Shown here piece by piece: positions 41,328 to 48,182 of a stretch of 48,182 nucleotides of DNA. Made by a program: the position numbers and the translations under genes. This DNA comes from CAZHOS01 sp964534605 (GTDB lineage Bacteria; Patescibacteriota; Saccharimonadia; Saccharimonadales; VXPC01): NCBI GenBank assembly GCA_964534605.1, contig CAZHOS010000004.1, forward strand, positions 1 through 48,182. The letters are read 5' to 3'. Below the pieces are notes generated by a model that saw nothing but the letters and a program-made list of their open reading frames with translations, was not told the origin of the DNA and searched no databases. The stretch's first letter is position 1. Each line of letters begins with the position of its first letter.

Positions 41328-42131
41328 TTAGCTCGAGCGGCGTGCAAGCTTGTTGTAGCCAAGGCTAGCAACAGTTGCAACAGCAGCAAACATAGCGATT
41401 GAACTACCAGGACCAGTTCGTGGAAGAACTGTAACTTGCTCTGGAACGTTCTCTACAGGTGTTTCAACAACTGTAGGTGTAGAAGTTGTTTCGACAACTT
41501 CTGGAGTAGTTTCTACTACTGGAGTAGCTACTGGAGCTTCCTCTGCACGTACAACTCGAACCTGAGCTGTTACGATACCGAGGTACTCCCAGCAGCCTGG
41601 GATAACGCCACCATCGTAACCGATGCCAACGCCGTTAAGTAGGTCGCTACCGTGTAGACGGTATTCACCAAGCTGAGCGTCTGTAACTGCTGTAGTTCGG
41701 AAACCACTAACACCTACGTACTCTAGGCTGATGTCGCCTTCGCCACATGTAACGTTTACGTCGTTACTGATCGCAGCAGCGTTGCTAGCGTTGATCGTAC
41801 CAACTACGCTTGTACCGTTGATGTCTAGATCAACAGTTGTGTTTCGGGCAACTGAGTCACCGTCGAAGTGATCACCGTTACGGCTAGCAGCCGCACCGTT
41901 GTGTACGTAGAACCATAGGTCTAGGACCTGGTCGTCTTCGCAAGCTTCGATTGTGTTTCCACCCTGGCCGTTAGCGCCAAAGCGAAGGAAGTCTGCTTCG
42001 CTACCGATACCGTCTACGTCATTGTAGATGTTAAAAGTAGCTGCGTTTGATTGTGCGCCTACTGTGCTTAGGCCGATAGCTGAGCTAACGACACCAGCAG
42101 CAAGAACACCAAATACTTTGCTTATTGTCAT
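41328..42131 (-). CDS. LPRTG wall-anchored secreted protein, probably abundant
   Basis: The ATG at 42131 has AGGAG seven bases upstream and is preferred over 42167. The 267-residue product has a signal peptide (hydrophobic to about residue 24, cleavage near VGAQ). A beta-rich domain with four cysteines follows (about 30-190; EACEDDQVLDLWFYVHNG, NVTCGEG, IPGCWEYLG). The Pro/Thr/Val/Glu stalk (ATPVVETTPEVVETTSTP) leads to a true sorting signal: LPRTG at 236, a membrane helix and LARRSS. Codon use is narrow (gtt, gct, act), suggesting high expression. It has a classical LPxTG, unlike the LAQTG of the 21530 and 25398 products. The cognate sortase is not in the window. Confidence 0.88.
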   Translation of the reverse strand: MTISKVFGVLAAGVVSSAIGLSTVGAQSNAATFNIYNDVDGIGSEADFLRFGANGQGGNTIEACEDDQVLDLWFYVHNGAAASRNGDHFDGDSVARNTTVDLDINGTSVVGTINASNAAAISNDVNVTCGEGDISLEYVGVSGFRTTAVTDAQLGEYRLHGSDLLNGVGIGYDGGVIPGCWEYLGIVTAQVRVVRAEEAPVATPVVETTPEVVETTSTPTVVETPVENVPEQVTVLPRTGPGSSIAMFAAVATVASLGYNKLARRSS

Positions 42132-42184
42132 ATTAATTCTCCTATTTCTGACACATCTAAGATGCATCTAATTATTCCGATTAG

Positions 42185-42318
42185 TCCCATATGGGATGCG
42201 GTAGATATTCATTAACTTGTGTTGACTTGAGCGATGCTCAAATCTCTTACCCCCTGCGGGATAAGGTGCTATATTTGCCACTTTGTTAATGAACATCTGT
42301 AATCTGATTGATCAATCA
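42185..42318. promoter_or_regulatory. Cluster of palindromes upstream of the LPRTG gene
   Basis: Three perfect palindromes lie in the leader/promoter region: TCCCATATGGGA (42185-42196), TTGAGC-gat-GCTCAA (42227-42241) and TGATTGATCAATCA (42305-42318). They may be operators or leader hairpins. No convincing -35/-10 pair was found. Confidence 0.4.
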
Positions 42319-42349
42319 AGCCATAACACTTCACTTAAAATTGGGATGA

Positions 42350-42389
42350 CTCACCCCGGGAGAGTCCGAAGACCCTCCCAGGAATGAGT
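42350..42389 (-). terminator. UUCG-loop terminator of the 42403 gene
   Basis: On the minus strand GGGAGGGTC-TTCG-GACTCTCCC (one G-U pair) is enclosed by ACTCA/TGAGT and followed by CATCCCAATTTT. It is a stable hairpin shortly after the stop codon. Confidence 0.7.
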
Positions 42390-42402
42390 TAGGTGTGAGA
42401 AC

Positions 42403-44172
42403 CTAGTTGAAGACGGATGACTGAACTGCCTTGCAGTAACCTGCGCCATCACGACGCTGGCCTTCCGGGATCGGCACAAGTGCACCTCCAGCATTGATGC
42501 AAGCATCAACACAAGAATTTCCCGAAACAACGGTACCTGCAGGTGCACTTGATTGCGCACCCGAGATATTGCTGCATACGTCAACTACTGGCTGGGGAGC
42601 AGGCGCTGGGGTTGGTGCTGGGGTTGGTGCGGGTGCTGGTGCTGATTCGCAAACTCCTCCTGAGAGGGGCTTGTGGTCTACAGGGGGTGGTCCGAAACCG
42701 GACTGCACAACGCTGTAAACACCGTCGCCAAGCTGTACACACACCGTGTAAGGCGCAGGCCCTGGATCAGAGCTGGCGCCATTACCGTTTCCGGCTCCTT
42801 CACCAGGTCCAGTGTTTCCACCAGCTCCAGATCCATTACCGTTTCCATCAGAACCGCCGCCATCCCCGTCACCGGGTCCAGCGTCGCCTCCGACTGGTCC
42901 AGTTACTGCTGGGTCAACCCCAACAGGTCCTGGAAGATCGGCGTCAACACCTTGGTCGCCTTCGACGTTAGGATCAACGCCGTCGGCAGCATTGCTGCCT
43001 CCGTCTGAATCGCCCTCGTCGTCATCCTGATTGTTCTGATTAACATTGCCGTCAACCTGATTGTCAGAATTCGGATTTTGGATCGTTTCAGCTTCTACGG
43101 GGTCGTCTTCGCCTGGTTCAGGCTGGACGCTCCCGTCGATCGGATCAGCGTTCTCGTTGTTAGTGACGCTACCGTCAACTTCTCCAGAAGCGCCTTCGTC
43201 ATTGTTGACGTTGGTGCTGGTCTGATCGTCTGCATCCTCGTTCGGTACAGACTCAACTTCGATGTCGCCTTCCTCTTCGTCGGTGTCTTCGGTTTCTACC
43301 TGATTATTGGCGTTTTCTACAACGCGGAGATCAAGTAGTTCCTGAACACCGTCGAAGTCAGCGCCACCAACACAGTCTTCAAAGACGATTGTGCGTCGCT
43401 CGAAAGCAATCTGCCTGAAGAGCACCAATTCGCTATTATCCGAATCGATGGTCGGGATCAGGAAGAGTGCCGTACCCTCGTTTTCAGGGTTTGGCTGTGC
43501 ACAGGTTGTACCCGAAATCTCAAAAGCCTGTCCGTAGACAAGGTAATTGAAATCTGACTGATCGTCAGAGGTCTTCAGATCAACCGAACCGTTTGCAAGG
43601 TTGTCGTCCAAGTACTGGACAATTTCCTCGCAGGCATCCTGCCACAACTGGGAGTCGTTACGGAATGCTGTTGCCAGCAACTCCGTATCGAGATCTTCAG
43701 CTGCTTGATCGAGTAGCTCTGAAGGGTCAAGTTGACCCCAAAAGATTGCTCCCTCGATACTTGCGGTGGTATCGGCGATGATACCTCTACGAATGCCGGT
43801 TTGGATCTCTTGAGCTGAGTCTCCTCGATGCGCAAGTGGCAAACCTGTGCTTGCTGCTGTCGCACCTGGTAGGTCTTCGAGGTAGCTTGGAGCTTCCTCG
43901 AGATCTACACATGGAGAGGCCTCAACCCCTCCGTCAGCTGCGATAAGCGCAGCACTTGAGGTGGGTTCTTGAAGTTGCCTGCTAGGATCCTCGGACGGAG
44001 TCTCATCCTCAACGGGTGCTGTTGATGAGCTCTGCTGGCTAGCAATCACACTACCGCACGCGGCTATGGCAATTGCAAGCACAAAAAGAAAGGCGATGAG
44101 TCCCTTGCGGGACCTGTTTGCCCCTTCTTCTGGGCCTACAGTTTCGGCAAAGCCGATTCGTTGGTTGGACAT
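42403..44172 (-). CDS. Acidic low-complexity lipoprotein-like surface protein
   Basis: The ATG at 44172 has AAGGAG upstream; a longer reading from 44277 would run through two leader hairpins. The 589-residue product has a cytoplasmic N-terminus of about 23 residues, a hydrophobic segment ending in a lipobox-like IAIAACGS, and a globular domain (about 60-310) with several cysteines. A long Asp/Glu/Asn/Gly-rich region follows (about 310-470; NVNNDEGASGEVDG, GGSDGNGNGSGAGGN). A Pro/Ala stretch (APAPTPAPTPAPAP) and a Cys-containing C-terminal part complete it. It probably reaches through the wall. No catalytic motif is recognised. Confidence 0.78.
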   Translation of the reverse strand: MSNQRIGFAETVGPEEGANRSRKGLIAFLFVLAIAIAACGSVIASQQSSSTAPVEDETPSEDPSRQLQEPTSSAALIAADGGVEASPCVDLEEAPSYLEDLPGATAASTGLPLAHRGDSAQEIQTGIRRGIIADTTASIEGAIFWGQLDPSELLDQAAEDLDTELLATAFRNDSQLWQDACEEIVQYLDDNLANGSVDLKTSDDQSDFNYLVYGQAFEISGTTCAQPNPENEGTALFLIPTIDSDNSELVLFRQIAFERRTIVFEDCVGGADFDGVQELLDLRVVENANNQVETEDTDEEEGDIEVESVPNEDADDQTSTNVNNDEGASGEVDGSVTNNENADPIDGSVQPEPGEDDPVEAETIQNPNSDNQVDGNVNQNNQDDDEGDSDGGSNAADGVDPNVEGDQGVDADLPGPVGVDPAVTGPVGGDAGPGDGDGGGSDGNGNGSGAGGNTGPGEGAGNGNGASSDPGPAPYTVCVQLGDGVYSVVQSGFGPPPVDHKPLSGGVCESAPAPAPTPAPTPAPAPQPVVDVCSNISGAQSSAPAGTVVSGNSCVDACINAGGALVPIPEGQRRDGAGYCKAVQSSVFN

Positions 44173-44186
44173 TACAATTTCTCCTT

Positions 44187-44250
44187 CCCGGTCGTGACCG
44201 GGTGTAATAAGACATCGGCGAACCAATGACTTACCTACCCGGTCGGGTAG
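44187..44250 (-). promoter_or_regulatory. Two GC hairpins in the leader of the 42403 gene
   Basis: CCCGGTC-gt-GACCGGG (44187-44202) directly abuts the AAGGAG ribosome site (44186-44181). A second dyad, CTACCCGGTCGGGTAG, lies at 44235-44250. The adjacency suggests translation control or a protein-binding leader. Confidence 0.5.
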
Positions 44251-44277
44251 AACCATAGGCACTTTATATAAATGCAT

Positions 44278-45014
44278 ATAGCTCTACCCTTAACCTTAGA
44301 AAGAGAGTGTATTTCTAAACTAGATATTCTCACTGTTCACATATGGAGCATATTCTAGATAGAATTAGCTCGACAAAGTGAACTGTTATGACTTGATTGT
44401 TAAGATTACTCGATCATCCCATCCCTTTATGATTGCTTGGCCCACTTGCTTTATAAACGAGTAAGTCTTGCCCTCAAAGGAGAATCAACAACTTTTCTTA
44501 TGTACTAATACATGCTACTTAGGTGCTGCACCTCCGGGACTCCACCGGAATGATGATGCAAGCATTTTAGCACTTTTTTAACAATTTGTCAATACTTATT
44601 ACATGGATTGATATTTAAACAAGCACTATGAAATGTATACTTATTCTTTGCATAATGTACTTGCTTTTTCTACATGCTTATGCTATTATATGTATATCAC
44701 GTATTTTGACAGGTGGATCAATAGTACACAGTAGATATCCTACATGGGCATCTACAACCTCTTTTTATCCACTTATGCACAAAATGAGTGATTTAACAGC
44801 TACGGAACACAGCAGTCGTTACGGCCCAGCCATAACATGTAGGCACTAGCCTCCTGTTACTAGTACGAGCGCACGTTAACATTCTAGAGCAATAATAATG
44901 TCTATTTCATATCCGTTGTTTCGGGATGAATGGCTACTAGCATTAGATGGCTATAGTAGAAATCCACCAATACTTCTACTGCAGCTAGCTAGCAGCCAGC
45001 CACCCCGAAACTAC
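44278..45014. other. AT-rich divergent intergenic region
   Basis: About 740 bp without a supportable gene. The short ORF at 44628-44849 has poor composition for a protein. A possible plus promoter is TTGTCA-17-TGATAT (about 44590-44618). Two overlapping DnaA-box-like sequences occur at 44765-44781 (TTATCCACT and TTATGCACA). AGGTGCTGCACCT (about 44519-44531) is a short dyad upstream of a T-run. Confidence 0.5.
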
Positions 45015-45072
45015 GCCTATGCGTAAGGGGATGTTGATCAAAGCGGTCAACATGAAACTCCAGCGCATAGGC
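45015..45072 (+). promoter_or_regulatory. Structured leader of the moxR operon
   Basis: An outer 9-bp stem GCCTATGCG (45015-45023) / CGCATAGGC (45064-45072) encloses an inner stem ATGTTGATC/GGTCAACAT (45031-45039 / 45045-45053, one wobble). It ends just before the AGGAAAGG ribosome site of the 45090 gene. It may be a regulatory leader; no known riboswitch class is matched. Confidence 0.5.
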
Positions 45073-45089
45073 GCAGGAAAGGTATAGAC

Positions 45090-46073
45090 ATGACAACCCA
45101 AACACCACAAGAAAAGTGCAAGAACATCAACGACAACATGATCGCAGCAATGAGCAGCCATCATGGAAACCGTAGTGCAAAGAATGAGCTGGTCAAGACG
45201 ATTCTCGCTGACGGGCACGCCCTCGTCGAGGGAGTACCTGGGACAGGAAAGACGCAAGCAGTCAAAAAACTTGCGCAGTCAATCACTGCGCAGTTCACGC
45301 GGATCCAGTTCACACCTGACCTCCAGCCTTTCGACATGACTGGTGGCGACATGTTCGTCTCCGACCCGAACGGCGCAGGAAGATGGAAAGAAGTCCTTGG
45401 ACCGTTGTTCAGTAATATCGTCCTCGCGGACGAGATCAACCGAGCGACCCCAAAGACCCAAGCTGGACTCTTGGAAGCTATGGGAGAGAAGCAGGTCACC
45501 CTTTCGGGGCGATCGACACCCTCACCCCTTCCAAGTGTTTTCTCGGTACTCGCTACCCAGAACCCAATCGAGCAAGAAGGCACCAACCCCTTGCCCGAAG
45601 CCCAGCTTGACCGCTTCTTGACCAAAATCTACTTCGATCCAATCGAAGATAAAGATGAGAAGGCAGTGCTTACAAGCACTGGTGAGCCTAAGAAATTTAC
45701 ACCGCTCACACTCGATCACATCCTCTTCTTTCAGAAACAAGCTGAAGCTGTTGCTGTAGATGTCAAGATCGCAGAGTATCTAGTGGCTCTTCGCAGAGCT
45801 ACACATGACGATACTCGCGTCAAGGACAAGGGGGGTGTTAGCACCCGTGGCAACCAGATGATCCTAAAGATGGCGAAGACCACTGCTTTGACCAAAGGTC
45901 GCAGCAGTGTAACCGCAGAAGATGTGCAGAGCATCTACTCATGCACGGCTTCACATCGGATCATCCTCAACATGGATGCACGCTTTAAAGGGCACACTGG
46001 TAAGGATGTTGTTGAAAGTGCACTGGCAACAGTGCGCCCACCAACCCTTACACAGGATCGGCGCGAAAAGTGA
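45090..46073 (+). CDS. MoxR-family AAA+ ATPase
   Basis: This 327-residue MoxR ATPase has Walker A EGVPGTGKT (48-56), QFTPDLQPFDMTGGDMF, Walker B VLADEINRATPKTQAGLLEAM, sensor 1 ATQNPIEQEGTNPLPEAQLDRF, and a C-terminal helical lid with STRGNQMILKMAKTTAL. MoxR proteins act as chaperones that insert cofactors or activate partners holding VWA domains, and such partners are encoded next. AGGAAAGG lies eight bases before the ATG; the end overlaps the next gene by four (ATGA-type coupling). Confidence 0.94.
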   Translation: MTTQTPQEKCKNINDNMIAAMSSHHGNRSAKNELVKTILADGHALVEGVPGTGKTQAVKKLAQSITAQFTRIQFTPDLQPFDMTGGDMFVSDPNGAGRWKEVLGPLFSNIVLADEINRATPKTQAGLLEAMGEKQVTLSGRSTPSPLPSVFSVLATQNPIEQEGTNPLPEAQLDRFLTKIYFDPIEDKDEKAVLTSTGEPKKFTPLTLDHILFFQKQAEAVAVDVKIAEYLVALRRATHDDTRVKDKGGVSTRGNQMILKMAKTTALTKGRSSVTAEDVQSIYSCTASHRIILNMDARFKGHTGKDVVESALATVRPPTLTQDRREK

Positions 46074-46993
46074 AAACATCAGCACTGGAAATCAATTATG
46101 CAGCGATGAAGACCCTTGCCCAGCAGATTCCTCGGCGCAGCCAAGGATCTGTAGGAATTACGGGTACTAATCGCTCAAAAGTAATCGGTACGGAAACGCA
46201 CCATTACTCTACGCTGATGCAGACAGGGGAAATTCCAAGACATGTTGACAGAGCGGCTAGTCGCAAGACCGGCCAGCTTCATCTCAAGCGCAGTACTGAT
46301 GAACGGCAACGAGAACAAAAACTCATTGTTGACATCAGTGATCGCATGAACGAAGCTTTGGCGTACTCGAACTTTTCAAAGATCGAGTTCATCAAATCTC
46401 TGGCCTCACACCTGGCTCACGCCCTAGTATTTGACGGTGAAAGACTGTCTCTATACCTACATGGGATAGATTCGATCGCTTACCGCGGACAAGATGCTGG
46501 CATAAATGTTGAGAAAGCGCTCGCAGGAATCAACCCTGCGAGCGCCGCATCATCATTCGGTCAGCTCTTGCAGGCAGTTCAGCCAGCCAATTTCAGTCAT
46601 GAATCGCTGATTGTGTTCAGCGACTTCTACGACTCTGGCTGGGAAGAGATGCTTGGCAGGCTCCAAGGAGTCAACCGACGCATCGTATTCATCCACGTCA
46701 TGGATCCCGCCGATCATCAGATCACGGAAGAAATGGCGAATTCAGGTCGGCTCCCTCGAGTAATCGAGTGGACCGACGACAGCGGCCATCACGTCTACAA
46801 TCTGCGCAAGCAGGCTCAGCGTGATGACTACAATGCCAAGCTCGCCAGAGGAGATGACGGCGAGAGTGGTAACGAACACATTTGGAATACCCTCGGAGCC
46901 ATTCCCGGCGCGACGGTCATTCCGGTGATCGTCAACCAGGATGTCCTCGGGGCAACAAAGAGGATCTGGCAAGACCCTCTGTTCATCGCCTAA
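46070..46993 (+). CDS. DUF58-family protein with a degenerate VWA site
   Basis: This 307-residue DUF58 protein is the usual partner of MoxR. The VWA-like fold starts near LIVDISDRM, where the metal-binding DxSxS reads DISDR, so the MIDAS site is incomplete. It continues with LIVFSDFYDSGWEEML. RRSQGSVGITGTNRS near the N-terminus corresponds to the DUF58 head. It has no membrane helix. The start GTG overlaps the moxR stop. It probably docks the ATPase to the membrane VWA protein that follows. Confidence 0.85.
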   Translation: MKTSALEINYAAMKTLAQQIPRRSQGSVGITGTNRSKVIGTETHHYSTLMQTGEIPRHVDRAASRKTGQLHLKRSTDERQREQKLIVDISDRMNEALAYSNFSKIEFIKSLASHLAHALVFDGERLSLYLHGIDSIAYRGQDAGINVEKALAGINPASAASSFGQLLQAVQPANFSHESLIVFSDFYDSGWEEMLGRLQGVNRRIVFIHVMDPADHQITEEMANSGRLPRVIEWTDDSGHHVYNLRKQAQRDDYNAKLARGDDGESGNEHIWNTLGAIPGATVIPVIVNQDVLGATKRIWQDPLFIA

Positions 46994-47002
46994 GGAGGCA
47001 TC

Positions 47003-48037
47003 ATGCAACTTTTTAGCCAGCTATACCAGCCCGCGTGGCTGGCGCTGGCGGTACTGCCATTGGCAGTACTCGCCTTCTGCTTCTGGAAACCCAGTAGCAG
47101 AACTGTCGTTAAACCCGCTAACCCGGGAGTAAAGGCAACCAAAAAGAACAAACGCCGTCCGAGCATTTGGCTGGTAATCATCCTGTCTGTAGTCATCGGT
47201 ACTGTTTCTCCTGTTGGAGCAGCCGGACTGATAGCTCAGCAAGATGATATCAGCCTTAGCACAGAAGATCGTGATGGCAGCTGCCATACGGTATATGCCC
47301 ACGATACTAGCGTGTCGACCGGCTATACCGATGAAGGCTTTGAGCTGAATCGTAACGACATTCGCAAACTTGCCTGGGAGCAATTCCAAGCAAGTGGCGA
47401 AGGATGCGATTCTCAGACTTTGGTGGTGTTTGACGCTAACGCAGAGATACTCGTACGAGTATCTAGCGATGGCTCAGTCGCCGATGCAGTCCAGGAGCTA
47501 AGCGTAAGCGAAACTCCTGGTACCGGTATTGGTGAGGCTCTGCACCTTGGTGCAGAGCGCTGTCTCGAGTCGGTACAAGGCTATGGCATCCCTTGCAATG
47601 TTGTGATCGTCTCCGACGGTCTCGACGAAACAAGCGGAACCGGCAGAACCTTGGATAGCGGTCTGGAGCTGCTGGTTGAGTCAGAAGTCCCTACCTTCAC
47701 GGTTGACATTGGGACGGACCAAGCTACAGGAATATTCCTTGTAGATGGTCAAGAAGTCACAGTATCGGCGAACAATGATCCTCTGCCAGAAGGCGAGCGC
47801 AGCATCATGCAACGCATCGCCGAAGAGACAGGCGGGTCAGCCTTCAAGGTCAGCCAGATTGATGAGCTAGTCGAAGCACTGCAAAGTGTCGACACTAACA
47901 TCATCCCAGGCGAAACCTTGACGCAGCCAATACCTGACGTCATAACGTCGCTTCCGATTCGTATTGCTTCAGTAGTCTTCTCAGTGCTTGCACTGATGAT
48001 CCTGCTGGCAGTGCTTCGAACAGAAGAATTGCTCTAG
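47003..48037 (+). CDS. Membrane VWA-domain protein (BatA/BatB-like)
   Basis: This 344-residue protein has two N-terminal membrane helices (about 9-28 and 52-77) separated by a basic loop (KKNKRRPS). Its VWA domain has an intact MIDAS (DTSVSTG) and VVIVSDGLDETSGTG. A C-terminal helix (about 318-340) follows. The topology is that of Bat/VWA proteins linked to MoxR. AAGGAGG (46992-46998) precedes the ATG. It is the last of three co-directional genes and is followed by a terminator. Possible roles are envelope stress or assembly of a surface complex. Confidence 0.88.
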   Translation: MQLFSQLYQPAWLALAVLPLAVLAFCFWKPSSRTVVKPANPGVKATKKNKRRPSIWLVIILSVVIGTVSPVGAAGLIAQQDDISLSTEDRDGSCHTVYAHDTSVSTGYTDEGFELNRNDIRKLAWEQFQASGEGCDSQTLVVFDANAEILVRVSSDGSVADAVQELSVSETPGTGIGEALHLGAERCLESVQGYGIPCNVVIVSDGLDETSGTGRTLDSGLELLVESEVPTFTVDIGTDQATGIFLVDGQEVTVSANNDPLPEGERSIMQRIAEETGGSAFKVSQIDELVEALQSVDTNIIPGETLTQPIPDVITSLPIRIASVVFSVLALMILLAVLRTEELL

Positions 48038-48047
48038 AAAACTCCGC

Positions 48048-48160
48048 CCCGATCGGGACTACGATTGGGACCCACCCGCAGGTAACGCGGGTGCCAGAGA
48101 TGGCGGGCGTCTGAGAAGACGACCAAATCGAACCCCAGGACAACGGCGTCCTGGGGTTCT
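48048..48160 (+). terminator. Three hairpins and a Rho-independent terminator
   Basis: In order: CCCGATCGGG (48048-48057), CACCCGC/GCGGGTG (48073-48093), CGTCT-GAGA-AGACG (48108-48121), then the terminator AACCCCAGGAC-aacggc-GTCCTGGGGTT (48131-48158) followed by CTTCCATTTTT. Only the last is a clear terminator. The other three may be part of a structured 3' UTR or small RNA. Confidence 0.75.
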
Positions 48161-48182
48161 TCCATTTTTATGACTATTTTTT

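Noticed and set aside
44628..44849. 73-residue ORF in the intergenic region
   Set aside because: No ribosome site, odd composition, and it overlaps AT-rich promoter-like sequence.
1..48182. CRISPR array
   Set aside because: No run of short, evenly spaced direct repeats was seen; the repeats present are domain repeats and the tRNA-derived att copies.

Overview
The window reads like a chromosome segment of a Patescibacteria/CPR bacterium, most likely a Candidatus Saccharibacteria (TM7) relative. The grounds are compact housekeeping genes (a 672-residue AlaRS without its C-terminal domain, an ATP-synthase epsilon subunit without the helical tail), many sortase-type and WxL-like surface proteins, LPRTG/LAQTG anchors, and UGA used as an ordinary stop. 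The assignment is inferred from content, since no 16S gene is present.

Layout. 1-1492: 5' part of a secreted metallophosphoesterase with cadherin/Ig-like repeats. 1653-5120: alaS, mnmA and a small orphan gene. 5117-12316: a surface block with a PKD protein, a DUF916-like protein and three secreted proteins sharing a C-terminal strand motif, followed by two membrane-anchored proteins. 12355-18347: ATP-synthase operon (F, H, A, G, D, C on the minus strand), led by a secreted protein with a c-subunit-like hairpin; atpB and atpE are not here. 18419-21491: cysteine desulfurase (possible sulfur donor to MnmA), two coupled hypothetical genes, TatD and a hypothetical ORF. 21530-26162: a giant beta-helix/cadherin LAQTG protein and a 5'-truncated SdrD-like LAQTG protein.

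About 26.16-41.1 kb is an accessory island. Its left edge carries a decayed serine-recombinase relic beside the truncated surface gene. Next come a PLD-type nuclease operon, then a minus-strand Fic-SIR2-HerA-XRE operon (SIR2-HerA is a known anti-phage pair) behind a consensus promoter with repeated operator motifs. A copper-resistance cluster follows: CsoR, Cys-rich protein, CPH-type P1B ATPase, a multicopper oxidase interrupted by one in-frame TAG, a small secreted protein, a His-rich membrane protein and a BNR-repeat protein. After it come a replication-relaxation-like protein and a large serine recombinase whose last codons run antisense into a tRNA-Glu gene. Just beyond lie two more partial copies of the tRNA 5' half, in the arrangement expected of tandem site-specific integration.

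41.3-48.2 kb returns to chromosome-like content: an LPRTG wall protein, an acidic low-complexity lipoprotein-like protein, an 800-bp non-coding divergent region, and a MoxR/DUF58/VWA operon preceded by a structured leader and followed by a terminator.

Several genes have a -10 box only 6-8 nt before the start codon, implying leaderless mRNAs. This pattern also helps to choose starts (mnmA, tatD).
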